A stretch of DNA of 64,000 nucleotides, from contig NZ_JJMW01000022.1 of NCBI RefSeq assembly GCF_000714435.1, forward strand, positions 1 to 64,000, given 5' to 3'. This DNA comes from Exiguobacterium alkaliphilum 12/1 (lineage in GTDB: Bacteria; Bacillota; Bacilli; Exiguobacteriales; Exiguobacteriaceae). Under the pieces are notes generated by a model, which made no database searches, had not been told where the DNA came from, and saw only the letters and a program-made list of their open reading frames with translations. The position numbers were made by a program, and so were the translations under genes. Of this stretch, positions 44,018 to 54,083 are shown in pieces (position 1 is the first letter of the stretch; the number at the start of each line of letters is the position of its first letter).

Positions 44018-44042
44018 TAAAAACCCTCATTTTAAGGGTTTG
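44018..44042 (-). terminator. hairpin with minus-strand T tract
   Basis: AAACCCT and AGGGTTT pair around CATTTTA; on the minus strand TTTTTATTGG follows. There is no gene for it to terminate on that strand except as an attenuator in the EamA leader. Confidence 0.4.
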
Positions 44043-44061
44043 GATAATGATAATCATCCTC
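44043..44061. promoter_or_regulatory. Fur-type box in front of the metal ATPase
   Basis: GATAATGATAATCATCCTC matches the classic 19-base Fur box (GATAATGATAATCATTATC) in 17 of 19 positions. A further ATTATC half-site follows at about 44066. It lies 50 bases before the ATPase start, where a repressor would block transcription. Confidence 0.7.
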
Positions 44062-44111
44062 ATTCATTATCATTTAAGTGATATCCATTATCAATTAGAA
44101 AGAGGTGCTTC

Positions 44112-46016
44112 ATGAACACATCAACCGCTACACACGAAAAAAGCCACGTCTTCAAACGGGCAAGTTGGTTCGAGCATATCGAGCTCATCATGGCGCTCTT
44201 CAGCGGTGTATTGATTGTACTCGCTTATCTCGCTGAAAAACAAGTTGGAACGCCGTGGATTTATGTCACTTTGTATTTGTCTGCCTTCTTGATTGGGGGG
44301 TACGCCAAGGCGAAAGAAGGATTGACCGACACGTGGGAGACGCGGTCGCTGAACGTCGAGCTGTTGATGATCATCGCGGCGATCGGCGCCGCCTCGATTG
44401 GCTATTGGATGGAAGGTGCCATCCTCATTTTCATTTTCGCCTTATCGGGTGCCCTCGAGACGTATACGATGAACAAGAACGAGCGTGCCCTCGAGTCGCT
44501 CATGGAACTGCAACCTGAACAAGCGACACGCGTCACGGGCGACCGGCTCGACGTCGTCCCGATCGAGGAGTTGGCTGTCGGCGACCACATTTACGTCCGC
44601 CCCGGCGAGCGTATCCCGGTCGACGGGCGCATCTTGAGCGGTTACGCCTCGGTCGAAGAAGCCGCCATCACGGGTGAGTCAATCCCGGTCGACCGCGGGG
44701 TCGGTGACGACGTGTTCGGCTCAAGCGTCAACTTGAACGGCGTCTTAACGATTGAAGTCACGAAGCTCGCCACGGAGACGTTGTTCCAAAAGATCATTCA
44801 AATGGTCCAGAAAGCCCAAGAAGAAAAGTCCCCGTCCGCCCAATTCATCGATCGGTACGAAGGACGTTACGTCCAAATCGTCCTCGCCTCGGTGGCCGCG
44901 ATCATCTTGCTCGGGCCAGCGCTCACGCCATGGTCGCTCGAGACGAGCATATACCGCGGCATGATTCTGCTCGTCGTCGCCTCACCTTGCGCCCTCGTCG
45001 CCGCCATCACACCGGCCGCCTTGGCTGCCATCGCCTCGTCTGCAAAGCACGGGATTCTATTTAAAGGTGGCGTCCATATCGAGAATATGGGACGACTCAA
45101 AGCAATCGCGTTTGACAAGACCGGCACACTTACGATCGGCAAACCCGAAGTCCAGCATGTGTTGCTTCACCCGGACGTCACCCGAGACGATGTTTTCCGC
45201 GTCGTCAGCTTGATTGAAGAACATTCCATGCACCCGCTCGCCGAGGCGCTCGTCGCCTACACAGGCAAACATACCGGCACGATGGAACAGTTCAAAGACG
45301 TGACCGGTTCGGGCATCGAGGCGATGATTGACGGAGTGACGTATCGCGTCGGCAAACAAAAGTTCGCCGATGTGAGTGGTGACTTCTTCCCCGATCAAGT
45401 CGAACAGTTGAAATCAGCCGGTCACACGCTCGTCTTCATCAGTGACGCGTCACGCACACTCGGTGCGTTCGCCCTCCGCGATACATTGCGTCCGGAAGCG
45501 AAACAAGCGATTGAACGCTTGAACCGTCTCGGCATCGCAACAATCATGATCACCGGCGACAATGAGGCGACCGGGCGGGCCATCGCGACAGAAGCTGGTT
45601 TGACCCGTTATATCGCCGAGTGCCTGCCGGATGAGAAGGTCGAACAAATCAAGTTGTTGAAAGCGGAATACGGCTCGATCGGTATGATTGGGGACGGCAT
45701 CAATGATGCCCCGGCGCTCGCGACGGCCGACGTCGGCATCGCGATGGGCGAAGGAACGGACGCCGCACTTGAAACGGCAGATGTCGTCCTCATGAAAAAC
45801 GACCTCGTCCGCCTCAGTTCCGCCATCGAGCAATCGCGCAAACTGAATCGGATTGTCCTTCAAAATGTCGTCTTCGCTCTCGGGGTCATCCTCGTGTTGA
45901 TTGCCTCGAACATCTTTGAGTTACTCGTCATGCCGTTCGCCGTCGTCGGACATGAAGGGTCGACCATTCTCGTCATTTTGAACGGCCTCCGCTTGCTCAG
46001 CTCATCATGGGACTGA
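44112..46016 (+). CDS. P1B-4-type metal-transporting ATPase (PfeT/ZosA/FrvA-like)
   Basis: 634 residues without an N-terminal metal-binding domain. Core motifs: TGES loop ITGESIPVD, phosphorylation site [10 protein letters not shown] dipeptide in [10 protein letters not shown], and [16 protein letters not shown]. The membrane metal motifs are SPC ([10 protein letters not shown]) and HEGST near the C terminus; this pair without a CPC motif points to the P1B-4 subgroup, whose Bacillota members PfeT (ZosA) and FrvA export ferrous iron. Fur/Per-like boxes upstream agree. Fe(II) as substrate is inference. Confidence 0.82.
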   Translation: MNTSTATHEKSHVFKRASWFEHIELIMALFSGVLIVLAYLAEKQVGTPWIYVTLYLSAFLIGGYAKAKEGLTDTWETRSLNVELLMIIAAIGAASIGYWMEGAILIFIFALSGALETYTMNKNERALESLMELQPEQATRVTGDRLDVVPIEELAVGDHIYVRPGERIPVDGRILSGYASVEEAAITGESIPVDRGVGDDVFGSSVNLNGVLTIEVTKLATETLFQKIIQMVQKAQEEKSPSAQFIDRYEGRYVQIVLASVAAIILLGPALTPWSLETSIYRGMILLVVASPCALVAAITPAALAAIASSAKHGILFKGGVHIENMGRLKAIAFDKTGTLTIGKPEVQHVLLHPDVTRDDVFRVVSLIEEHSMHPLAEALVAYTGKHTGTMEQFKDVTGSGIEAMIDGVTYRVGKQKFADVSGDFFPDQVEQLKSAGHTLVFISDASRTLGAFALRDTLRPEAKQAIERLNRLGIATIMITGDNEATGRAIATEAGLTRYIAECLPDEKVEQIKLLKAEYGSIGMIGDGINDAPALATADVGIAMGEGTDAALETADVVLMKNDLVRLSSAIEQSRKLNRIVLQNVVFALGVILVLIASNIFELLVMPFAVVGHEGSTILVILNGLRLLSSSWD

Positions 46017-46133
46017 CAAATTTCGACACGTCACGAAACCGTCATTGAAAGCAAATGCCGATTTCGCTATAATGGAAACAATGTGTCTAACAGACCGAAA
46101 CAATAGGTAGATTGGCTAAAGGTGGTACAAGGT

Positions 46134-47060
46134 ATGAATACGATTGCAGTAATCGGCAAGGTGTTTGTCGACATTAAAGGAACGTCGTTCGCCCCGCTTC
46201 ATAAAGATGCGAAAAACGTCGGAGACATCGCGTTCTCAAACGGCGGTACCGGTCGCAACGTCGCCCAAAACTTAGGTGTGCTCGGGAACGATGTCCGCTT
46301 CGTCTCGACCGTGACGAACGATCAAATCGGCATCGGTGTCCTCGAAGAACTTCGTGGTTTGAACGTCAACGTCGACCATGTCGACTTGCTCGAAGACAAC
46401 GGTATGGGCATGTGGCTCGCGGTCATGGACAACAACGGAGACCTCCAGACGTCAATCTCAAAACAACCTGACGAGGCGATGATGGAAGAGTGCATCCTCC
46501 GTCGCATCGATACCGTGTTCGCTGAGAGCGCGGCCGTCGCCATCGACCTCGACTTGTCGGTCAACGTCTTGAACGAGACAATCGAATTGTGCCGCGAGAT
46601 GAAGCTCCCGCTATACGGTGTATGCGGCCATCTCTCGGTCATCGAACGCAACCGTCACTTGCTCCAAGGGTTCACGGGCTTCATCTGTAGCCGCGAAGAA
46701 GCCGAGATTCTCTCGGATATGTCCATCGTCACGGTTGACGATGCCCTTCGCGTCGCCGAGGTGCTCGCCATGAAAGGCGCGCCGCTCACGATTGTCACGA
46801 TGAGCGAGCTCGGCGCCGTCTACGTCGACCTTCGTACGAACGAACAAGGTCACGTGCCGACGACGAAAGTGAAAGTTGCCGACTCCACAGGCGCCGGGGA
46901 TTCCTTCTTCTCTGCCGTTATTTCCGAGCTCATGAAAGAGCATTCGATTGAAGATGCACTTCGTCTCGGCATGCGTGTCGCCGGGAAAGTCATCGGCTCT
47001 CATGACAACGGACTGACGCCTGAGATGTATGCTTCACTTGAACAACCAACACGTGACTGA
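46134..47060 (+). CDS. PfkB-family carbohydrate/nucleoside kinase
   Basis: 308 residues from ATG 46134 (AAAGGTGG upstream). Ribokinase fold: FSNGGTGRNVAQNLGVLG (substrate GG motif), and DSTGAGDSFFSAVISEL with the catalytic Asp. The closest functional group may be pseudouridine or ribokinase-like kinases, but no nucleosidase partner is near, so the substrate is open. Confidence 0.82.
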   Translation: MNTIAVIGKVFVDIKGTSFAPLHKDAKNVGDIAFSNGGTGRNVAQNLGVLGNDVRFVSTVTNDQIGIGVLEELRGLNVNVDHVDLLEDNGMGMWLAVMDNNGDLQTSISKQPDEAMMEECILRRIDTVFAESAAVAIDLDLSVNVLNETIELCREMKLPLYGVCGHLSVIERNRHLLQGFTGFICSREEAEILSDMSIVTVDDALRVAEVLAMKGAPLTIVTMSELGAVYVDLRTNEQGHVPTTKVKVADSTGAGDSFFSAVISELMKEHSIEDALRLGMRVAGKVIGSHDNGLTPEMYASLEQPTRD

Positions 47061-47098
47061 GCTAACGCATCGACCGCCGTGTCGATGCGTTTTGTTCT
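47058..47098 (+). terminator. terminator of the PfkB gene
   Basis: AACGCATCGAC and GTCGATGCGTT pair around CGCCGT, followed by TTG; the tract of T is short. Confidence 0.7.
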
Positions 47099-47126
47099 CG
47101 GTTTTAAGAAAGGAATGATTGAATTC

Positions 47127-47561
47127 ATGAGAACGAAACAACGGAGCGCCATCATTCTCGTCAATGAACAAGATGAGATCGCCCTCATTCGTCGCGAAAA
47201 AGCTGACGTCCTTTATTATGTCTTCCCGGGCGGAGGTGTCGAATTTGGCCATACGACCGAAGAAACGGCGATACGCGAAGCGCACGAGGAACTCGGCGTA
47301 CACGTCGAACTTGAAGGCGTCGCCGCCCATGTCGCATTCAACGGTGAATTGAACCCCTACTACTGGGCCCGCGTCACCGGTGGCGAATTCGGGACCGGGA
47401 CGGGCGAAGAGTTTCAAGCCGAACAGACGGAAGGATCCTACACACCGATGTGGATCAAACGGAGTGCACTCAGCCACCTTCCCGTCCGTCCGCCCTCGCT
47501 CGCAGAATTGCTTAGTCAGTCTTCAGAGCGCTTTTACGACAAAACATTGGCCGAAGATTGA
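47127..47561 (+). CDS. Nudix hydrolase
   Basis: 144 residues from ATG 47127 (AAAGGAATG upstream). The Nudix box reads GGVEFGH then TTEETAIREAHEELGV: the REAHEELGV half is complete, whereas the first Glu of the consensus is His. Such variation occurs, but the metal site may be altered. Substrate unknown. Confidence 0.8.
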   Translation: MRTKQRSAIILVNEQDEIALIRREKADVLYYVFPGGGVEFGHTTEETAIREAHEELGVHVELEGVAAHVAFNGELNPYYWARVTGGEFGTGTGEEFQAEQTEGSYTPMWIKRSALSHLPVRPPSLAELLSQSSERFYDKTLAED

Positions 47562-47628
47562 ATTTATAGTGTAACCTCCTCACAAATCGGGAAGATAGTT
47601 TCTAACGATAACGTTCAGGAGGCATGTT

Positions 47629-48576
47629 ATGGACACGAAAGAAGTGAAAGAAAAAAAGAATTGGCTCGCGTTCGGAAAAGAATTATTGCGCCGATTTAAA
47701 GATCATAACGTCCAAGACTTTGGTGCGACGCTCGCTTTTTTTTGGTTTTTATCTATTTTCCCAGGAATCATCTTCATTCTGGCGCTGCTGTCGTTCTTTG
47801 ACATCACACAGGCGTCGTTTCAAGAGCAGTTGAACGATTTGGCACCGGGTGCCGCTGCGACCGAGTTCCTATCGGGCATCTTTGAAGCGCTCGGGGAACC
47901 GCGTGGCGGACTGCTCTCCATCGGTGCGATTTTAGCGATTTGGTCGGCCTCGAAAGGGGTCGAGCGGCTCATCAACATGGCGATTCACGCCTACGGGGAA
48001 GACAACGAACGAAATTTCTTTGTCAGTAAAGGCATCGCCCTCGGATTGACGTTCTTACTCGGTGTTGGCGTATTGCTCCTCATCGTCTCGAACGTGTTCG
48101 GGTCGCAGATCATCTCGTTCCTTATGGAATTCCTTCCGATTTCCGGGGCCGAGGTCATCTTAATCAATATTTTTCGTTACGCGCTGACGACGGTCATCTT
48201 GATTTTGACGCTGTCGATTTTCTATAAAATCGCACCCCAGCAACACGTCTTTTGGAAGAGCACGATTCCAGGCGCCATTTTCGGGGTCATCACGTGGCAA
48301 CTCGTCTCGCTCGGGTTTAGTCTATACGTGTCGAACTTCGGAAACTACGATTCGACGTACGGTTCGCTCGGCGGAATTATCGTGACACTATTATGGCTTC
48401 AATTGACCGGTATGATCATCTTGATCGGCTCCGAGATCAACGCCACGTGGATGCGATTCTTCAAGTCCCCAAGCGAACAAGAATATGAACGTGATTTCAA
48501 GAAGAACAAGAAAGCGAAGAAAAAAGGCGAAACAGAAGACGATTATAAAGATATCCCAATCAATACGTACGGATGA
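47629..48576 (+). CDS. yfkH: YihY/UPF0761 family membrane protein (YfkH-like)
   Basis: 315 residues, six hydrophobic segments, highly basic C-terminal tail (KKNKKAKKKGE). Family features: DFGATLAFFWFLSIFPGIIF, IWSASKGVERLINMAIHAYG and YGSLGGIIVTLLWLQLTG. CAGGAGGC upstream. Sometimes annotated as ribonuclease BN or BrkB; those functions are not supported for this family. Confidence 0.85.
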   Translation: MDTKEVKEKKNWLAFGKELLRRFKDHNVQDFGATLAFFWFLSIFPGIIFILALLSFFDITQASFQEQLNDLAPGAAATEFLSGIFEALGEPRGGLLSIGAILAIWSASKGVERLINMAIHAYGEDNERNFFVSKGIALGLTFLLGVGVLLLIVSNVFGSQIISFLMEFLPISGAEVILINIFRYALTTVILILTLSIFYKIAPQQHVFWKSTIPGAIFGVITWQLVSLGFSLYVSNFGNYDSTYGSLGGIIVTLLWLQLTGMIILIGSEINATWMRFFKSPSEQEYERDFKKNKKAKKKGETEDDYKDIPINTYG

Positions 48577-48614
48577 GAAAAGGCGAACTCGACAGTCGAG
48601 TTCGCCTTTTCTGA
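48577..48614. terminator. bidirectional terminator
   Basis: AAAAGGCGAACTCGAC and GTCGAGTTCGCCTTTT form a 16-base stem between yfkH and the carbonic anhydrase gene. Confidence 0.9.
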
Positions 48615-48615
48615 T

Positions 48616-49167
48616 TCACACCTCGACGACGTCGAGTCGCCCCGTTCCCGGGTCGATGACAAATCCATGGACGTTCGTTTCCGGTGGCAAGAGCGGATGA
48701 TTCTTAATCAAGCTGACCGAGTTCATGACGTTCGCCTCGACCGAATCGAATCCGTGCAACCACTTCTCCAAATCCATCCCGGACGCTTTGAGTGTTTGAA
48801 GCGTCTGAGGGTCAATCCCCCGCCGCTCCATCTCAGCAATGACCGCGTTCGGATCAATGGCGGCCATCCCGCAGTCATAGTGTCCGACGACGATCACTTC
48901 CTCCGCTCCGAGCGCATATAAAGCGACGAGAATCGAACGCATGACCGAACCGAACGGATGCGATAAGACGGCTCCTGCATTTTTAATAATTTTGGCGTCC
49001 CCGTTTTTGAGCCCGAGCGCCTGCGGCAACAAAGCTGTCAATCGTGTGTCCATACACGTCAAAATGACGATTTTTTTATCTGGAAACTTATCGGATACGA
49101 ACTGCTCGTACTGTTTTTCCGTCACGAATCGTTCATTGAACGCTAACATTTCTTTGACGACTGTCAT
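48616..49167 (-). CDS. beta-class carbonic anhydrase (YtiB-like)
   Basis: 183 residues from ATG 49167, eight bases after AAGGAG. Zinc ligands in LTCMDTRL (Cys, then the Asp-Arg dyad) and VVGHYDCG (His and Cys). Short bacterial YtiB/type-V-like group. Interconverts CO2 and bicarbonate. Starts 18 bases behind menA and is probably in its operon. Confidence 0.85.
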   Translation of the reverse strand: MTVVKEMLAFNERFVTEKQYEQFVSDKFPDKKIVILTCMDTRLTALLPQALGLKNGDAKIIKNAGAVLSHPFGSVMRSILVALYALGAEEVIVVGHYDCGMAAIDPNAVIAEMERRGIDPQTLQTLKASGMDLEKWLHGFDSVEANVMNSVSLIKNHPLLPPETNVHGFVIDPGTGRLDVVEV

Positions 49168-49185
49168 CTTCCCCACTCCTTTACG

Positions 49186-50085
49186 TTATGTGATCACGCG
49201 GGCGACCATCAGACCGATGACCATCCACGCCCCGAACAATGTGTTCACCTTCGCCGTCATCGCCATCGCCGGCATCAATTCAACCGGTTCACGTTTCACC
49301 CAGAACCGCTTCACAGCGCGGACCATGAGTGGAATCGTGAACAGTGACAGCAATACCCATGGCGTAACACCATACACGAACACACCGACGAGAATTCCGA
49401 CTAAAGCTGCCACGAAAAATCCTGCCAATACGAGCACAGCTCGGCGATGCCCGACGAGACATGCGATCGTCCGTCGACCGTTCTCTTTATCGTTATCTAA
49501 GTCCCGGATGTTGTTGGCGAGTAAAATCGCCCCGATCAACAGTGCCATCGGGAATGAGACGATGAGCAGTTCAGTCGTCACCGTCCCGACTTGAATATAT
49601 CCAGAAATCCCGATAATGACATATCCCATGAATAGTCCCGCGACCAGCTCGCCAAATGGTGTATAGGCGATCGGCAGCGGCCCGCCCGTATACAAATAGC
49701 CGACGACCATCGACAAGGCGCCAATCCATAATAAGTGCCAGTTTGTAGACGCGGCAATATAGAGACCGAGCGCGGCCGCGACCCCATACATCCCGAGGGC
49801 AATCCCGAGTATTTGCCCTGGCGTGAAGCCATCCCGGACAATCGAGCCACCGATTCCAATCGATCCTTCATGGTCCAGACCACGTTTATAGTCATAGTAT
49901 TCGTTAAATAAGTTCGTTGCGATTTGAATCAAGACGGACGCGATGAGCATTGCTAAAAACAATCCCCATTTCAACTCGACTTGACCGACGACGATAAACG
50001 TCCCGAGCAACACCGGAATAAAGCTTGCCGTCAACGTATGCGGCCGAATCATGCGCCAATACGCACCTTTCTCTCTCTGTTTCAT
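49186..50085 (-). CDS. menA: 1,4-dihydroxy-2-naphthoate polyprenyltransferase MenA
   Basis: 299 residues, nine hydrophobic segments. UbiA-family Asp-rich motifs NLFNEYYDYKRGLD (about 58-71) and NNIRDLDNDKENG (about 190-202) bind the prenyl diphosphate through Mg2+. Attaches the prenyl tail to DHNA in menaquinone synthesis. Divergent from menF, so the 148-base gap serves both halves of the pathway. Confidence 0.92.
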   Translation of the reverse strand: MKQREKGAYWRMIRPHTLTASFIPVLLGTFIVVGQVELKWGLFLAMLIASVLIQIATNLFNEYYDYKRGLDHEGSIGIGGSIVRDGFTPGQILGIALGMYGVAAALGLYIAASTNWHLLWIGALSMVVGYLYTGGPLPIAYTPFGELVAGLFMGYVIIGISGYIQVGTVTTELLIVSFPMALLIGAILLANNIRDLDNDKENGRRTIACLVGHRRAVLVLAGFFVAALVGILVGVFVYGVTPWVLLSLFTIPLMVRAVKRFWVKREPVELMPAMAMTAKVNTLFGAWMVIGLMVARVIT

Positions 50086-50233
50086 ATCCTTCCCTCCCTT
50101 CGTTAGTTTACGTCTACGTAAAAAAATCTGTCAATGCCCGCCGTTTCCTCGAGCATTTGACAGGCAGTTCGACAGCCAAGTCATGATACACTAAAAGATG
50201 AGAATTCTATCGGATTGAGGAGGCTTTTCGTTC

Positions 50234-51619
50234 ATGCCAGATACTCAAACACATATTAAACAACGAATCGAACAGGCCCATAAACGTGCCCGCGCTTGGC
50301 AACGTCCTGTCCTTGCGTCATACACGTGGGAAATCCCTTCGTTCGATGCGTTTCATATCATTCAAAACACGGAAACGTCCCATTATTATTTCACTTCCGC
50401 TGACCGTTCCCTCGAGATGCTCGGCTGTGCCGACGCCCTCGTTCTAACAGCGTCAGGTGCGGAGCGCTTTCAGCGACTACAGTACGACTGGAGCTTGCAT
50501 CGCCGAGACGTCGACGCGATTTTATACGCGTTCTCGGGCTTTTCATTCGATACGTTCGTTCGGCCTCAAAAGAACATGTGGGAAGCGTTCGGGGAAGCTT
50601 CTCTCGTCGTGCCGAAATTTTTATATCGCCGGCTCGGCGATACGCACACGCTGACCGTGTCGACGCTCGTATCGGCAAAACAATCGGTCGAACAGTACTT
50701 GATTCAATTGGCAGACCAGTTGGCCCAGTTTAGCTCGCTCCAGACGCCAGACAGCCCGTCCCCTACGTATACGCAAGTGAAGAATGGGGTCGATCATTTT
50801 AAATCGAGCTTCCAACAAGCCAAACAAGCGATCAAGGAAGAAAAAGTTGAAAAGATTGTCATCGCCCGAGAAGAGATTTACCAGACGTCCGATGAAGCGT
50901 TTCCGTTTGCCGAGACGTTACGTCATCTCGAAGCGCAACAACTCGGAAGCTACATCTTCTTATATCAACCGAAACGAGAAATGGGCTTCTTCGGCGCTAC
51001 GCCAGAGCGATTAGTGAAAAAAGAGGGACCGTATATCGAGACGGCAGCCATCGCCGGGACGACAAAACGTCCACTCTCAGAAGACGAAGCCGAGGCGGCG
51101 AAAGCGCACTTGCTCCACGATCAGAAAAACCTTGAAGAGCATGATATCGTCGTCAAATCGATTAAACACGCACTCGCACCTTATTCGGCGACCATTAAAG
51201 CGCCTGAGTCACCTCGCATATTACAGACCCGCTCCGTCTACCACCTGCATACGCCGATTCAAGCGACACTCGATACGAATGCCTCGCTCTTATCGATTAT
51301 CGAGTCGCTCCATCCGACGCCTGCCCTTGGCGGATACCCGAAACGGACATCCGTCAGGCTGCTTCGTGACATCGAGCGATTCGACCGCGGTTGGTACGGA
51401 TCCCCGTTCGGATGGCTCAGTACCGAGGGCGAAGGCGAGTTTGTCGTTTCTATTCGTTCGGCGCTCGTCCATCACCAATTTGTCGCGATGTATGCAGGCT
51501 GTGGAATCGTCCAAGAGTCTGAGCTCGAATCAGAATTAGCAGAGACCGAGATGAAACTGAGCCCAATCAAAGAAGCGCTCGGATTAAATCGCGTCACACC
51601 AGGAGGCAGTCCATCATGA
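50234..51619 (+). CDS. menF: isochorismate synthase MenF
   Basis: 461 residues, GGAGGC before ATG. Chorismate-binding family: KVEKIVIAREEIY (about 215), GSYIFLYQPKREMGFFGATPERLV, TAAIAGTTKRPLSEDEA, LHPTPALGGYPK and GWYGSPFGWLSTEGEGEFVVSIRSAL. Converts chorismate to isochorismate, first committed step. Overlaps menD by four bases. Confidence 0.92.
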   Translation: MPDTQTHIKQRIEQAHKRARAWQRPVLASYTWEIPSFDAFHIIQNTETSHYYFTSADRSLEMLGCADALVLTASGAERFQRLQYDWSLHRRDVDAILYAFSGFSFDTFVRPQKNMWEAFGEASLVVPKFLYRRLGDTHTLTVSTLVSAKQSVEQYLIQLADQLAQFSSLQTPDSPSPTYTQVKNGVDHFKSSFQQAKQAIKEEKVEKIVIAREEIYQTSDEAFPFAETLRHLEAQQLGSYIFLYQPKREMGFFGATPERLVKKEGPYIETAAIAGTTKRPLSEDEAEAAKAHLLHDQKNLEEHDIVVKSIKHALAPYSATIKAPESPRILQTRSVYHLHTPIQATLDTNASLLSIIESLHPTPALGGYPKRTSVRLLRDIERFDRGWYGSPFGWLSTEGEGEFVVSIRSALVHHQFVAMYAGCGIVQESELESELAETEMKLSPIKEALGLNRVTPGGSPS

Positions 51620-53265
51620 ACGACACGTTAACGGGATGGGTCGCCCATATGGTGAACCGGCTCGTCGAACAAGGCGTCACGGACGTCGTCATCAGTCCCG
51701 GCTCTCGTTCGACGCCGCTCGCCATGGCCGCCTATCTCCATCCAGAAATCCGGCATCACATCGTCGTGGACGAACGTTCGGCCGCCTACTTCGCGCTCGG
51801 TTTGACCCGCTCGGGTGAAACGATTCGACCGGTCGCACTCGTCTGCACGAGCGGAACGGCCGCGACGAACTATTTCTCCGCCGTCGCCGAGGCGATGATT
51901 GCGCAATTGCCGCTCGTCGTGTTGACGACCGATCGACCGCACGAGTTGCGAAACGTCGGTGCACCGCAAGCCATCGATCAAGTTCGTCTCTACGGGGAAC
52001 ACGTCAAAGCGAGTGTCGACTTGCCGGTACCAGACGATGCCGCGCTTTCCTACATGGGTCAGACGATGAGCCGGCTCGTCCGGCTCGCCACCGCGGCGCC
52101 GCTCGGACCGGTTCACGTGAACGTCCCGTTCCGTGAACCGCTCGTACCGGACATCGACCAGTTGAAGGCGCGCTTTTGTTCGACACGTTCACCGAGCGAG
52201 CCGACTTACGTCCGTCCAACACCCCAAGATATATCACGGTTCATTGAATACGCCCACGTCGAACGGCTCGCCTTCGTCGTCGGACCTGGTACACCTGACG
52301 ACTGGTTAGCAGCCATTCACGAGACGGCATCCGTCCATCGTATTCCGATTTTCGCAGATCCGCTCAGTGGAATGCGACGCTTCGAGAACGTATGTGTCAA
52401 CTATGATACGTGGCTCGCGAGCGAGCATCGGGATGAATGGCTTCCCGATACGACCATCCGTTTCGGGGCCGCCCCGGTATCGAAGCGATTGAATCAATGG
52501 CTCGGAAGCACGACACAAGTCGTCATCGAACAACTCGGCTCATTCCGCGACCCTTCTAGCATGGCGACCGTCGTCTACGGGGATGCCCGGGACTATTTGC
52601 GGGAAATCGACAGCACGTATGACGAGGTGTACCATGCGCGCCTCGAGTCGTTCGAACGGGTGACAGAGGCCGCGAAAGGTGGGCTGACAGGAGAGAGCGC
52701 ATTGACACGCCACCTGCTCCAAACATCAATCGAGCGCTTATTCGTCAGCAACAGCATGCCGATTCGTGATGTCGACACGACGCTAAGCGCCGGTCGACGC
52801 ATCGACGTCCTCGCCAATCGCGGTGCGAATGGGATTGACGGGATTTTATCGAGTGCACTCGGCGCTTGCTATGACACGGAACACGCCGCCCTTCTCGTCG
52901 GCGACTTGGCGTTTTATCACGACAGTAACGCGTTACAGTTGTTGAAGACGCACCCGGGGACGTTCTCGGTCGTCGTTGTCAACAACAATGGCGGCGGCAT
53001 CTTCTCGTTCTTGCCACAAGCATCCATCGAGCCGCAACTATTCGAAGACTTGTTCGGCACCCCGCTCGAGTTGAATATCCATGGATTCGCCGACACGTAC
53101 GGACTGAGCTATCGTCTCGTCGAAGAGCCAGAAGCCGTGCAAGAAGCCATCGAAGCGGGGGTCCAATTGATCGAGTTCCCGTCTGACCGGGCCGCGAACG
53201 TCACCGCCCATCGCGAATGGACAGCTTTACTCTGCGACCGGTTGACGTTGGAGAATGGGACGTGA
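51616..53265 (+). CDS. menD: SEPHCHC synthase MenD
   Basis: 549 residues, slightly shorter than usual. ThDP enzyme: VISPGSRSTPLAMAAYLHP, conserved Glu-type region VVDERSAAYFALGL, CTSGTAATNYFSAVAEA, and the ThDP/Mg motif GDLAFYHDSNAL ... VVVNNNGGGIFSFLPQ. Condenses isochorismate with 2-oxoglutarate. AGGAGGC precedes ATG; ends inside the GTG of menH. Confidence 0.93.
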   Translation: MNDTLTGWVAHMVNRLVEQGVTDVVISPGSRSTPLAMAAYLHPEIRHHIVVDERSAAYFALGLTRSGETIRPVALVCTSGTAATNYFSAVAEAMIAQLPLVVLTTDRPHELRNVGAPQAIDQVRLYGEHVKASVDLPVPDDAALSYMGQTMSRLVRLATAAPLGPVHVNVPFREPLVPDIDQLKARFCSTRSPSEPTYVRPTPQDISRFIEYAHVERLAFVVGPGTPDDWLAAIHETASVHRIPIFADPLSGMRRFENVCVNYDTWLASEHRDEWLPDTTIRFGAAPVSKRLNQWLGSTTQVVIEQLGSFRDPSSMATVVYGDARDYLREIDSTYDEVYHARLESFERVTEAAKGGLTGESALTRHLLQTSIERLFVSNSMPIRDVDTTLSAGRRIDVLANRGANGIDGILSSALGACYDTEHAALLVGDLAFYHDSNALQLLKTHPGTFSVVVVNNNGGGIFSFLPQASIEPQLFEDLFGTPLELNIHGFADTYGLSYRLVEEPEAVQEAIEAGVQLIEFPSDRAANVTAHREWTALLCDRLTLENGT

Positions 53266-54083
53266 TTCGTCGAATCCGAGATGTCGATTATGAACTGTTC
53301 GACCACGGGAGCGGACGGCCAGTGCTCCTCTTGCATGGGTTTACCGGGCGAGGGGATTGGTTCGACCGCTTCCCCGACCTGTCTGTACGCCTCGTCTCCC
53401 CGTCGCTCCTCGGACACGGCGGGACGAGCCATCGCGATGTCAATCGGATGCGGATGAGTCAGCAAGTCAGGGACTTGTCTAACCTGCTCGACCTCGACGA
53501 TCGACCGTGGACGGTCATCGGCTACTCACTCGGTGGGCGAATCGGTATGACGTTAGCCGCATGTGACGACCGGGTCGAGCATTTCATCGGGATTAGCACG
53601 ACCCCGGGACTCGAATCCGCAATCGAACGGCGTGAGCGTAGAGCACAAGACGCAGAGCTCGCCGCTTTCCTCGAGCAACGTGGCATCGAGGCGTTCGTCG
53701 ACCGGTGGGAACGGCTCCCGCTTTGGCATCAGACCGACGAGATGCGCGCGACGCTTCGTCTGGAGCGGCTCGCCCAACGTCCCGAGGCGCTAGCGGATAG
53801 CCTCCGTGCCATCGGGAGCGGCAGCATGCCATCTATCTGGCCGATGCTCGACCGTTTGCCGCGTACCGATTTGATTGTCGGAGGACGCGACGTCAAATTC
53901 AAAGACATCGCGAGACGGATGCAAGCACGACAACCACATATTCAACTATACGAAATTCCTGACGCCGGCCATGCTCCACATATCGAGAATGCCCAACAAT
54001 TTGGTACAATGATAGAGAAATTGATTTTAGGGGGAAATGAGAATGGAATCAGTAGCAAACTGGACATCGGTCCGAACGTATGA
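53262..54083 (+). CDS. menH: SHCHC synthase MenH (alpha/beta hydrolase)
   Basis: 273 residues; GTG start that shares GTGA with the menD stop, with GGAG upstream. Alpha/beta hydrolase fold: oxyanion [11 protein letters not shown], nucleophile elbow GYSLGGRIG (Ser), final His in [10 protein letters not shown]. Eliminates pyruvate from SEPHCHC. The end ([18 protein letters not shown]) overlaps menB by 41 bases; the last about 14 residues look non-native and may be a recent stop loss. Confidence 0.88.
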   Translation: MIRRIRDVDYELFDHGSGRPVLLLHGFTGRGDWFDRFPDLSVRLVSPSLLGHGGTSHRDVNRMRMSQQVRDLSNLLDLDDRPWTVIGYSLGGRIGMTLAACDDRVEHFIGISTTPGLESAIERRERRAQDAELAAFLEQRGIEAFVDRWERLPLWHQTDEMRATLRLERLAQRPEALADSLRAIGSGSMPSIWPMLDRLPRTDLIVGGRDVKFKDIARRMQARQPHIQLYEIPDAGHAPHIENAQQFGTMIEKLILGGNENGISSKLDIGPNV

